From contig JALURZ010000010.1 in the NCBI GenBank assembly GCA_027058735.1, positions 1 to 18,143 on the forward strand: a stretch of 18,143 nucleotides of DNA, written 5' to 3'. The translations under genes and the position numbers were made by a program. How positions within the stretch are numbered: position 1 is the stretch's first letter; every line of letters starts with the position of its first letter. The DNA is from Hyphomicrobiales bacterium (GTDB lineage Bacteria; Pseudomonadota; Alphaproteobacteria; Rhizobiales; JALURZ01). Below, piece by piece: positions 1 to 6,778 of this stretch. Below the pieces are notes generated by a model. It made no database searches. It was not told where the DNA came from and was given only the letters and a program-made list of their open reading frames with translations.

Positions 1-506
1 GCATGATGTTCGGCCACCGCGATCATCGGCCAGGGGTCGCCCCACAATTTGGACCCGGCCAGCGTGCATTCCTTCAGGCTGTCGGTGAATTCGCCGTGCG
101 CATTGCGCAGGCCCCAGCGCGCCCCCGCCACCATGTGCGGCGCGTTGCTCATGGATTCAAGCCCGGCCACGAGCACGCAATCCACCTCGCCAAGGGCGAT
201 CTGCTGGGCGGCCAGGATCAGCGCCACCATGGACGAGCAGCACTGCATGTTGACGGTAAAGGCCGGTACGGCATCGGGGATCTTGACCCGCTGCGAAACG
301 ATCCGCGCCGGGTTGGACTCCGTCATGTCCTGGAGCACCATGCCGGCGATGACCCGCTCGACCTGATCAGGGCTCACGCCGGTCCGCGCAAACAGCGCCG
401 CGATGGCTGCTGCGCCGAATTCGCTCGCCCGCAAAGGCGCCAGCGAGCCGCCGAAGCCGCCCATGGCGGTGCGCACCCCGGCGGCAAGATAAACGGTGGC
501 TGTCAT
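1..506 (-). CDS. Thiolase (acetyl-CoA acetyltransferase family), N-terminal part
   Basis: The first about 168 residues of a thiolase run off the left edge of the window. Thiolases cleave 3-ketoacyl-CoA with CoA or condense acetyl-CoA units, as in beta-oxidation or acetoacetyl-CoA formation. Visible family signatures are GVRTAMGGFGGSL near residues 10-22, NPARI near 65-69, and GLESMSNAPHM further on. The nucleophile region reads NMQCCSSM (residues 86-93), so C89 aligns with the catalytic Cys of the usual CGSG motif, but both glycines are replaced (CCSS). The start is the ATG at 506, giving MTATVYLAAG. A TetR-type palindrome lies about 29 bases upstream. The family is clear; the exact substrate class (short-chain biosynthetic or degradative) cannot be told from this half. 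Confidence 0.9.
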   Translation of the reverse strand, partial: MTATVYLAAGVRTAMGGFGGSLAPLRASEFGAAAIAALFARTGVSPDQVERVIAGMVLQDMTESNPARIVSQRVKIPDAVPAFTVNMQCCSSMVALILAAQQIALGEVDCVLVAGLESMSNAPHMVAGARWGLRNAHGEFTDSLKECTLAGSKLWGDPWPMIAVAEHH

Positions 507-534
507 CGGATTGTCCTCACCGGAAAAGCATCCC

Positions 535-558
535 TTAGCCGAACGCCCGTTCGGTTAA
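535..558. promoter_or_regulatory. Palindromic operator, TetR-type candidate
   Basis: Half-sites TTAGCCGAACG and CGTTCGGTTAA are separated by CC, and 10 of 12 base pairs are symmetric. The site lies 29 bases upstream of the thiolase start on the minus strand, where a repressor would overlap the promoter or early transcript. Palindromes of this size with CGAAC/GTTCG cores are typical of TetR-family repressors of CoA-ester metabolism (family knowledge). No regulator gene is in view, so the assignment is inferred. Confidence 0.55.
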
Positions 559-641
559 GCTAGCCTATTCCGGCCGGTCAGTGCAAGGTGGTACCCCCTT
601 TGCGCGGCAACGCCGCCAATGGTCGAATCGCGGCCCTTTGT

Positions 642-807
642 GCTAGCCCCTTTCTTGTTTATACGGAATCATCTGACCGGATTTCCGCGTTTGCTGGCAA
701 GGCATGTTCCCCGCCATGGTCTGCCTGACCATAAGGGGGGCATAACGAAGTCCGGAAAGCGCGGAAATCCGGTCAGATGATTCCGTATAAACAAGAAAGG
801 GTCTAGC
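642..807. mobile_element. Long terminal inverted repeat element, MITE-like
   Basis: Arms at 642-689 and 760-807 are inverted copies of each other over 48 bases with one mismatch (647 against 802). The 70-base centre contains a further small palindrome (ATGGTC, TGCCT, GACCAT at 716-732) that is almost co-centred, so the whole unit can fold as one hairpin. The outer ends include CTAG on both sides (643-646 and 803-806), which would suit a 4-base target duplication around an element of about 156 bases. It has no coding capacity. A non-autonomous transposable element is the simplest reading; a dispersed palindromic repeat family or structured RNA is the alternative. Confidence 0.7.
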
Positions 808-855
808 TCACGGCCCAGAGCATCAGGGTTGACCGCATTGCCGGAGATTGTGTCC

Positions 856-1347
856 ATGTCGAAGCGCGCAGCCGGCCTTTCCCGACTGGTGGGCCTGGCC
901 GCTTTCCTGGTTGTCGCCGTGGCCGCCTATATCGGCTATGGCCGCTATGCGGTCTGCACCCATCGCGCCAACTTGAGAGCGCTCGTCGTCGAGGCGGTCA
1001 GGACGGCGGCGACGCGGACGCCCGCGCAATTCGATCTGTCGGGCCTGATGCCGTTTTCCTGGGACGCGCTCACCATACGCCACGGCTATCGACCCGGCCC
1101 GGAGCGCGTGGAGTGCCCGTTCGGCTGGGACTGGAGCGTGGCCGAGCGCAAGGCGCTGGCGGCGGGCGGCGGGCTGACGCTGCTGTCGTTTTCGCAGCGC
1201 GGCAGGCCGGCCGAGTTCGTCGAGGTGCCCCTCGATCTGGTGGCGTTCCCCGACGTGCCGGGCGCCATCGAGCGCGCGCAGGCGAAGTTCACGCTCACCA
1301 GCTCCACCGGCGGCGTGCCGGCCTATACGCTGGAACTCATGCGGTGA
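856..1347 (+). CDS. Small membrane-anchored protein of unknown function
   Basis: The product is 163 residues and I do not recognise its family. It has a short basic N-terminus (MSKRAAGLSR), one hydrophobic segment at about residues 11-28, then a soluble domain that would face the periplasm. The domain has two cysteines (one in AVCTHR, one in VECPFGWDW) and a motif GLMPFSWDAL. The ATG at 856 was chosen because GGAG at 843-846 sits 9 bases upstream; a TTG at 829 would add nine residues but has no comparable site. It converges on the DUF3179 gene with 5 bases between the stops. The codon pattern looks like its neighbours, so it is probably a real gene. Confidence 0.7.
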   Translation: MSKRAAGLSRLVGLAAFLVVAVAAYIGYGRYAVCTHRANLRALVVEAVRTAATRTPAQFDLSGLMPFSWDALTIRHGYRPGPERVECPFGWDWSVAERKALAAGGGLTLLSFSQRGRPAEFVEVPLDLVAFPDVPGAIERAQAKFTLTSSTGGVPAYTLELMR

Positions 1348-1352
1348 TGCGG

Positions 1353-2372
1353 CTATTTGACGATGGTCTTGCCTGGATAAAAGGCATGGTAGACGAATGC
1401 GAAGGTCACGTCGTAAACCACGTCGACCGCGCCTGACGCGCCCTCGCGCCTGGCGACCACATTGCCCACATCGCGGCCCTGATCGATGCGCCGGGTGTCG
1501 AGCGCGGAGTTCTGCCCCGCCTGCCAGCTCAGCATCACATCCCCCAGCCTGTAGGTCTTTTTCTGCCGCAGAAACGCCATCGACACGCCCATTGGCTCGC
1601 CGTCCGCCGTCTTGACGACAATAACGCGCTCCATGGGATTGATGCCTTCGGGCAATTCGCCGGTGAAGAACGGATAGGGCCGGCCGCGGCTGTCATAGCC
1701 GACATAGGGGTTATTCGCATAAGGCCGGCGCGCCGGAGAGGGCGGCAACAGCACCTTGCCGCCGGGGTGGCGTTCGGTGAACAGATCGAAGGCTTCAAGG
1801 CGCGCCGGGATCGATTTCAGGACCTTGCCCAGCATGGCGCCGACGACGGCCTCGCCGGTAAACTGCATCCACCAGCTTTCCGACTGGCGGTCATACATGA
1901 CCAGATTGGATTTGTGTAATTTTCCGGTCGTGCCGAAGTCCAGAACCTTGCCGTCAACGCGCCGGTCAAAGACAACCGCGGAGTTGCACAAGGGGCAATA
2001 GGTCACCGACACGGGGGTGCCGGCGAAATTATCATTGACGATTTCGTGCCAGATCAATATGCGCAGCGGATAGGCGCGCGCCTCGCCATTGAGGCTGAGC
2101 GATATGACCGGTTCCTTGGGCCCCAGATCCTTGATCTCCGCGATCGGCGCGAATTTCGGATCGTCGATCGAGGGAATGCCGTCTTTCGGCGGCCCGCCCG
2201 ACAGGATTTCGTCAAATGGGACCGAGGCGCGCGAAAAATCCGTCTTGGCCCAGCCGGTCTGCTTCCACACCTCCGGGCGCGCCAGCAACGGCCCGCCCGG
2301 CCGGAGCAAAACGATGGCGGCGCCGAGCAGCGTCGCCAGAACAAGAATCCGGTGGCCCACGTATTTTCTCAT
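1353..2372 (-). CDS. DUF3179 domain-containing protein
   Basis: The product is 339 residues with an N-terminal hydrophobic segment at about residues 8-24 that should act as a signal peptide or membrane anchor, placing the rest outside the cytoplasm. The body matches the DUF3179 family: LRILIWHEIVND, then YCPLCNSAVVFDR with C126 and C129 as a CxxC pair, then FGTTGKLHKSNLVMYDR and SWWMQFTGEAV. The function of DUF3179 is not established; the CxxC and His residues suggest metal or redox chemistry, which is inference. The start at 2372 has GAGG 9 bases upstream; an ATG at 2381 would add three residues but abuts that GAGG with no spacer. It is the last gene of the minus-strand run, 70 bases after the NUDIX gene. 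Confidence 0.88.
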   Translation of the reverse strand: MRKYVGHRILVLATLLGAAIVLLRPGGPLLARPEVWKQTGWAKTDFSRASVPFDEILSGGPPKDGIPSIDDPKFAPIAEIKDLGPKEPVISLSLNGEARAYPLRILIWHEIVNDNFAGTPVSVTYCPLCNSAVVFDRRVDGKVLDFGTTGKLHKSNLVMYDRQSESWWMQFTGEAVVGAMLGKVLKSIPARLEAFDLFTERHPGGKVLLPPSPARRPYANNPYVGYDSRGRPYPFFTGELPEGINPMERVIVVKTADGEPMGVSMAFLRQKKTYRLGDVMLSWQAGQNSALDTRRIDQGRDVGNVVARREGASGAVDVVYDVTFAFVYHAFYPGKTIVK

Positions 2373-2442
2373 GGACGTCATCCTCGCCCGCGACGCCCCG
2401 CATTGCCAATCAAACCCGCGTGAACGAGCCGGCCCGCGCCCT

Positions 2443-2856
2443 TCAGCCCCGGGACATCAGCCTGTGCGCCAGTTCGATCAGATCGCGCGTGCCGCCGGTC
2501 ATTTTCAGGCCGCCCAGTTCGCCGCGTGCGACCCAGCGGGCGTCCACCGCATCATCGCCCGCCACAGGCGCGCCCGACAGCCACACGGCGTTGAATATAT
2601 GCAGGTGCACGGATTTTCGCGGGCCGGCCAGATCGCGCGTGCCGATCTGTCCCAGAATGCGCGCGGTGAGGCCGGTTTCTTCGGCAAGTTCGCGGGCCAA
2701 CGCCTCGTGCAGGCTCTCGCCCGCCTCAACATGGCCGCCGGGCAGGCTCCAGAGGCCCTTGTTGGGCGCTTTTGCGCGCCGCACCACGAGCACCTGTTCG
2801 CCGCGCCACACACAGGCGCTGACCGCGTGACGGACAGGGTGCGCCGTGGCGGGCAT
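2443..2856 (-). CDS. NUDIX hydrolase
   Basis: The product is 137 residues, the usual size of a single-domain NUDIX enzyme. These hydrolyse a nucleoside diphosphate linked to another group, with a divalent metal. The NUDIX box spans residues 41-63 and fits the consensus fully: G41, E47, R55, E56, E59, E60 and G62. Upstream, VWRGEQVLVVRRAKAPNKGLWSLPGG (split here by the box) resembles ADP-ribose pyrophosphatase and MutT-like members. The substrate cannot be read from sequence. The gene starts 6 bases after the stop of the upstream helical protein gene, so the two are very probably cotranscribed. Confidence 0.92.
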   Translation of the reverse strand: MPATAHPVRHAVSACVWRGEQVLVVRRAKAPNKGLWSLPGGHVEAGESLHEALARELAEETGLTARILGQIGTRDLAGPRKSVHLHIFNAVWLSGAPVAGDDAVDARWVARGELGGLKMTGGTRDLIELAHRLMSRG

Positions 2857-2862
2857 GAGGGG

Positions 2863-3417
2863 TCAGCCCATCAGGGCGTCGATGGCGTGCTGGGAATTTT
2901 CGGCAGGGGTGTCCATGCCATCGCTGGCCGTTTCGTGCACCATGCGGTGGGTGCCGTTGATATGGCCGCTCGCCTGGTCGAGCAGGTGGCGCAGATAGCG
3001 CGACAGCTCGGCGCAGAGCCGCGACAGTCCAACGTCGTCCTCGATATCGAGATTGGCGTTCAGTTCCTGCACCCCGGCGAGCACGACCTTGTTGATTTCA
3101 TCGACCGTTTCTTCCAGACCCCTGCGGGCGGATTCGGGCGCGTGAGGATAGGCGGCGATCGCCAGTTCCTTGTCGCGAAACCCTGATTCGGCGAAATGCT
3201 CGATGTAGCTGAGCGGCTTCCACTCGTCGATGTCCCGGCGCGCGTCGGGCATATCGGGCAGCAGGTCGATGAGCATGACGACTTCGTTGAAATGGTTGAG
3301 ATAATCGGTGGCCAGCAGGGTGTCGGCGTTGATATTGGTGCCCTCGACACGCCGTGCGAAACACGCGGCCGGATCGCCGTCTTCGCCCGTTTCGACAGGT
3401 TTCAGATTTTGCAGCAC
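2863..3417 (-). CDS. Conserved-looking helical protein of unknown function
   Basis: I do not recognise a named family. The product is 184 residues from a GTG start at 3417 and looks mostly alpha-helical and acidic. The likely core begins at about residue 25 (GTNINADTLLATDYLNHFNE) and continues through MLIDLLPDMPD, WKPLSYIEHF and FRDKELAIAAY. A second helical half contains LCAELSRYLRHLLDQASGHINGT. The last ten residues, SQHAIDALMG, resemble the receiver-binding peptides at the FliM N-terminus and the CheZ C-terminus. The start is uncertain: no ATG precedes the core, the frame stays open upstream to 3720 with proline-rich translation typical of intergenic DNA, and the ribosome site before the GTG is weak. 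It is followed after 6 bases by the NUDIX gene. Confidence 0.7.
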   Translation of the reverse strand: MLQNLKPVETGEDGDPAACFARRVEGTNINADTLLATDYLNHFNEVVMLIDLLPDMPDARRDIDEWKPLSYIEHFAESGFRDKELAIAAYPHAPESARRGLEETVDEINKVVLAGVQELNANLDIEDDVGLSRLCAELSRYLRHLLDQASGHINGTHRMVHETASDGMDTPAENSQHAIDALMG

Positions 3418-3625
3418 AGCACCACGATCCCGGTTCCATCTCAGTGGACAACTGTGACGGATTAGCCTTTCCAAAGGGTTACCAGGGCGCTTCTCCCAAA
3501 CCCGGTTGTGGATGGCATCCGCGCCCGGCGCGTTGGCGCACGGGGCGGGGAGATTCGCGGTGCCGGGTTCTGCGGGCAGGCCCTTGTGCGGCGCGCGCGT
3601 TCCGGCGCATCGTTCTTTTGCCGGG

Positions 3626-3973
3626 TCAGGATTCGGCTTCGCGCCCCAGCACGATCGGCTCGCCATGGGGGGTGGCGCGCGCGGCGCGGTCCCATTGGTC
3701 CTTGCGTTCGCTGAGTTCACGCGCGCTGGCGAGGCTCTTTTCGGTGACCAGTTTTTCCAGCGCCGCCAGCCAGTGCAGATAATAGTCCTCGCCGCTGTCC
3801 CGCGCGCCTGCCGCCGCGATCTCCCGGCTCAGCGCGTGTGCCCATTCAGGCCAGGTGAACGCGCCCCTGGCGTGAAGTTCCACGGCCATGGCGAAGGCCT
3901 GGGCTTCCCAGGGCTCGCGAAACACCGGCCCCTCGTCATCTCGCGGCAGGGATGGCAGATCAGGCAGGCTCAA
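3626..3973 (-). CDS. Nitrile hydratase accessory protein (activator, beta-subunit N-terminal-like)
   Basis: The product is 115 residues, the usual length for cobalt-type nitrile hydratase activators of the P14K/NhlE kind. These resemble the N-terminal half of the beta subunit and help load cobalt and mature the alpha subunit. Typical segments are LPRDDEGPVFREPWEAQAFA, then FTWPEWAHAL and DYYLHWLAALEKLV. I chose the TTG at 3973 because GGAGA lies 6 bases upstream and the product then starts MSLPDLPSLPRD as in the family. An in-frame ATG at 4003 would add ten residues but has no ribosome site. The gene overlaps the end of the beta gene by 14 bases, which suggests translational coupling. Confidence 0.88.
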   Translation of the reverse strand: MSLPDLPSLPRDDEGPVFREPWEAQAFAMAVELHARGAFTWPEWAHALSREIAAAGARDSGEDYYLHWLAALEKLVTEKSLASARELSERKDQWDRAARATPHGEPIVLGREAES

Positions 3974-4622
3974 GATAGCTCTCCCACTGGTCGGCGTGGA
4001 CATGATCGCGCGCATTGGCCTGTTCGCCCCACAATTCGCGGGCCGAAAACCGCACGCAATAGAGCCATTCCGGCTGATCGCCTCTGCCCGCCGCGCTGGC
4101 GTCGGGAAGCACATGAAACCCGTGAACCCGCACGATCTGGCCGGTATGCCCGCGCAGGTAGCGCGCGGCGCGGGTGTGGCCGGTGGGATGAAAATTGCGC
4201 ACGCGCACGCCATCGCCGGGCCTGTATTTTTGCGGTGTGCCGCCGGCGGGCCGGTCGGCCGGCGCGCCGCGGGCGAGAACGCCTGCCACCTGATCGGCCC
4301 TGAGGACGGTCTTTACCGCCGCGCCAGGCGCGTCCGGCACGCCGCTTGCCATTTCCTCGCGCGTCGCAAGGCCGTTTTCCTCGATCAGGGTCTGCAGGCC
4401 CGCAAGCCAGATCTGGTAGTAGCTGCTGGCCAGATAGTCCGCCGGCGCCATGCGTTCGCGCGCATGGCGGCCCATGTCGATGGTCCACCCCCCCGCCGCC
4501 GCCATGGCAAGGCTCAGCGCCAGGGTGCGCCCTTCCCACGCGGCGTGAAAGGGCGGCTCGTCGTCCTCACGCATGATCGGTCCGAAGCCGTGCATGCCGC
4601 CCATGTCATGCGCGCCGTTCAT
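3960..4622 (-). CDS. nthB: Nitrile hydratase subunit beta
   Basis: The product is 220 residues, the normal size. With alpha it forms the cytoplasmic enzyme that hydrates nitriles to amides. The N-terminus MNGAHDMGGMHGFGPI is diagnostic. The helical first half (residues 1-95) and the C-terminal barrel (about 130-220, beginning YRPGDGVRVRN) follow a variable linker. R52 and R157 (in HTRAARYLRG) correspond to the two beta arginines that hydrogen-bond the oxidised cysteines of the alpha metal site (family knowledge, numbering counted here). The start ATG overlaps the alpha stop as ATGA (4619-4622). The gene order is alpha, beta, accessory. Confidence 0.95.
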   Translation of the reverse strand: MNGAHDMGGMHGFGPIMREDDEPPFHAAWEGRTLALSLAMAAAGGWTIDMGRHARERMAPADYLASSYYQIWLAGLQTLIEENGLATREEMASGVPDAPGAAVKTVLRADQVAGVLARGAPADRPAGGTPQKYRPGDGVRVRNFHPTGHTRAARYLRGHTGQIVRVHGFHVLPDASAAGRGDQPEWLYCVRFSARELWGEQANARDHVHADQWESYLEPA

Positions 4623-5260
4623 GAGCCGGCCGCGTCCAGGTCCGCCGGGTCAAGCGCGACGCCGGTGCCGATCATGGAATCGCGGGTGACCAGGCGGGCG
4701 AGTTCGTCCTCGCTCCACCCGTCGGTTCCCTCCGGGCGCATGGGCACCACCAGATAGCGCACTTCCGCGGTCGAATCCCAGACCCTCACCTCGCGGGCCT
4801 CATCGATGGTCACCCCAAACTCGTCAAGCACCCCGCGCGGGTCGATCACCGCGCGCGAGCGGTAGGGTGCGGATTTGTACCACACGGGCGGCAGCCCCAG
4901 CACCGGCCACGGATAACACGAGCACAAGGTGCACACGACCATGTTGTGCACCTCGGGCGTGTTCTCGACCGCCACCATGTGTTCGCCCTGGCGGCCCGTG
5001 TGGCCGAGCGAGGCAATCGCCGCGGTGGCGTCGTCCAGCAGCCATTTCCGGAAATCCGCGTCGCACCATGCGCGCGCGACAACCCGCGCGCCGTTGCGCG
5101 GCCCCACCTTCGTTTCATAGGTTTCGATCAACGCATCGAGGGCAGCAGGGTCCACATAGCCCTTTTCGATGAGCAGGGATTCCAGTGCGCGCACCCGCAG
5201 CGCGGTATCGCTCAACTGCGAGCCCTCTGCGTGGTCATGGTGATGATCGTCATGAGCCAT
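4619..5260 (-). CDS. nthA: Nitrile hydratase subunit alpha, cobalt type
   Basis: The product is 213 residues and carries the metal centre of nitrile hydratase. The claw motif VCTLCSC spans residues 109-115, with C110, C113, S114 and C115 as ligands; C113 and C115 are the residues normally oxidised. Thr111 and Tyr116 (CTLCSCY) mark the cobalt type; iron enzymes have CSLCSCT. The following PWPVLGLPPVWYKS and YRSRAVIDPRG are strongly conserved. The N-terminus is His-rich (MAHDDHHHDHAEG), an uncommon trait that could bind metal (inference). It is first in the minus-strand run and diverges from the dehalogenase gene across 84 bases. No strong ribosome site is seen before the ATG. Confidence 0.95.
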   Translation of the reverse strand: MAHDDHHHDHAEGSQLSDTALRVRALESLLIEKGYVDPAALDALIETYETKVGPRNGARVVARAWCDADFRKWLLDDATAAIASLGHTGRQGEHMVAVENTPEVHNMVVCTLCSCYPWPVLGLPPVWYKSAPYRSRAVIDPRGVLDEFGVTIDEAREVRVWDSTAEVRYLVVPMRPEGTDGWSEDELARLVTRDSMIGTGVALDPADLDAAGS

Positions 5261-5344
5261 GGAATGGAAAACCCGGTTGCGCCAAGCGACAGTATCGGCG
5301 CAATGCTACGATCGCGCATAACGACGTGACAAGGAGAAACCGCC

Positions 5345-6028
5345 ATGAGCGAGCCCGCCTTCAGCGATGTCAGGGCGTGTGTGTTCGATGCCTATGGCAC
5401 CCTGTTCGATATTCATGCGCCGGTGGCCAGCGTCGCGTCCGCCATCGGCGGGGATGCCGATGCGCTGTCCAACCTGTGGCGCGCCAAGCAGTTGCAATAT
5501 ACCTGGCTCAGAAGCCTCATGGGGGTCTATGCGGATTTCTGGCAGGTGACCGGGGAGGCGCTGGATTTCGCGCTCGCGGCCCACGGCGTCGCGGACAAGG
5601 CCCTGCGCCGCAAGCTGATGGATCTCTATTTCACCATCGATGCCTATGGGGATGCGCGTTCCGGGCTTGCCGCGCTGCGCTCGGCGGGCTACCGAACCGC
5701 CATTTTGTCCAACGGCAATGCCAGGATGCTGGAGGGCGCGGTCGCCTCGGGCGGTTTGGGCGAGTTGCTCGATGAGGTGATTTCCGTGGACGAGATCGGC
5801 GTCTACAAGCCGGACCCGCGCGTCTACCGGCTTGCGGTCGGGCGGATGGGGCTCGCCGGGCCGGAACAGATCTGCTTTGTGTCCGCCAATCCGTGGGATG
5901 CGCAAGGGGCGGCGCATTTCGGCTTTCAGGTTGCGCGGGTCAACCGGTTTGGCATGCCGGACGACAATATTCCCGGCACCCCGAAAGCCCTGATCGACTC
6001 CATCGATGACCTCGCCGGAATGCTCTGA
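5345..6028 (+). CDS. L-2-haloacid dehalogenase (haloacid dehalogenase type II)
   Basis: The product is 227 residues, a HAD-superfamily enzyme that hydrolyses (S)-2-haloacids to (R)-2-hydroxyacids via an Asp ester. The nucleophile motif VFDAYGTLFD gives D15 and T19. R46 (in LWRAKQLQYTWLRSLM), S122-N123 (LSNGN), K155, Y161, S180, N182 and D185 (SANPWDAQGA) match in order and spacing the catalytic set known from Pseudomonas L-DEX. This supports a true dehalogenase rather than a general HAD phosphatase. AGGAGA lies 8 bases before the ATG. The gene is divergent from the nitrile hydratase run and converges with the ribbon-helix-helix-like gene, 12 bases apart. The natural substrate is not shown by sequence. 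Confidence 0.92.
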   Translation: MSEPAFSDVRACVFDAYGTLFDIHAPVASVASAIGGDADALSNLWRAKQLQYTWLRSLMGVYADFWQVTGEALDFALAAHGVADKALRRKLMDLYFTIDAYGDARSGLAALRSAGYRTAILSNGNARMLEGAVASGGLGELLDEVISVDEIGVYKPDPRVYRLAVGRMGLAGPEQICFVSANPWDAQGAAHFGFQVARVNRFGMPDDNIPGTPKALIDSIDDLAGML

Positions 6029-6051
6029 GCCTTCAGCGGCTCAGCGCCGCT
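6026..6051. terminator. Small hairpins between convergent genes
   Basis: TGAGCC (6026-6031) and GGCTCA (6038-6043) form a 6-base-pair stem built from the two opposing stop codons. An alternative stem, AGCGGC (6035-6040) with GCCGCT (6046-6051), overlaps it. There is no T-tract on either strand, so intrinsic termination is doubtful. Confidence 0.25.
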
Positions 6052-6724
6052 CGATACGCACGAAGCGATCGATGCGAAGGTCGTCGAGATAGGCGTCAAG
6101 GGCCGATGTCAGGATATCCTGCTGGGTGCGCGAAAGCTGCTGTGCGGCGAGTTTCAGGCGCAGATAGCGCTCCTGTTCCAGGCGCACGCTGGTCTTGATG
6201 CGCGGCGGTACGGACCGGCGCCGTTCGACCACCGGGCTGACGGCGCGGCGGCGCCGGTCCGGTCCGCTATAGGCCGGCGTGTCAACGAGAGCGGGGGCGT
6301 GTTGCGCGTCATGGGGGGCCGGGCGCCGGCTGTCCGGGCGGGTGGCGCGCGCGCGCGAATAGGTGGTGGAGGTGCGGGCCGGCAAAGGCGGCTGTCCGGG
6401 GGCCTCGGGCTGCGGGTTGGCCACGCTCAAGGTCACGTCGCGAGGCACGCCGGGCGCCGATTTCCACGAAACCAGCGGCAGGTGCGGTGCAGGCGCGGAC
6501 CGGGCGGTATTGATGCGCGCGTCGTCGTCATTGGGCCGGCGGTCATCGGCGAGCGGGTCGCGCACGGCGCGCAGACGGCCCGGCTCGCGGCCAAAGCCCC
6601 CGCGCGCGTCGCGCGAGCGGGCCATGCGGGCCGGCGGCTCCCCATCACCGAGGATGTCGCGCACCCGCTGCGTGCCGCGTGCCATAATTCCCGCTGAAAG
6701 CGTGGCGAAGCCATCATTCGTCAT
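6041..6724 (-). CDS. Disordered protein with ribbon-helix-helix-like C-terminus, ParA partner
   Basis: The product is 227 residues. Residues 1 to about 170 are low complexity, rich in Arg, Pro, Ala and Asp, and look disordered. The C-terminal part (about 176-217) begins IKTSVRLEQERYLRLKLAAQ, then QLSRTQQDILTSALDAYLDDL: a strand followed by two helices, the layout of a CopG/ParG-like ribbon-helix-helix DNA-binding domain. AGGA lies 9 bases before the ATG. It follows the ParA-like gene by 54 bases on the same strand, the arrangement of type Ib or small chromosomal partition pairs, where the small protein binds DNA and stimulates the ATPase. The pairing is inferred; no ParB of the usual type is present. 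Confidence 0.75.
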   Translation of the reverse strand: MTNDGFATLSAGIMARGTQRVRDILGDGEPPARMARSRDARGGFGREPGRLRAVRDPLADDRRPNDDDARINTARSAPAPHLPLVSWKSAPGVPRDVTLSVANPQPEAPGQPPLPARTSTTYSRARATRPDSRRPAPHDAQHAPALVDTPAYSGPDRRRRAVSPVVERRRSVPPRIKTSVRLEQERYLRLKLAAQQLSRTQQDILTSALDAYLDDLRIDRFVRIERR

Positions 6725-6778
6725 GGTCCGGTTTCCTGTTATTTTGCGTTCGTTTTCATCGGTGGATCGTGGGAGGCG

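Larger units (their letters stand above)
507..855. other. Divergent intergenic region with operator-like palindrome and long hairpin element
   Basis: This 349-base gap separates the divergent thiolase gene and the small membrane-protein gene. It holds a TetR-type palindrome (535-558) and a long inverted repeat (642-807), each listed separately. I see no convincing gene in it: the short reading frames that cross the inverted repeat have no family resemblance. Confidence 0.6.

Noticed and set aside
669..857. Short minus-strand open frame across the inverted repeat
   Set aside because: It is made of the hairpin arms and has no resemblance to known proteins; the repeat structure explains the sequence.
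3418..3720. Upstream extension of the helical protein by about 100 codons
   Set aside because: The added sequence is Pro/Arg-rich with no structure and overlaps the accessory gene; it reads like translated intergenic DNA, so the GTG at 3417 was preferred.
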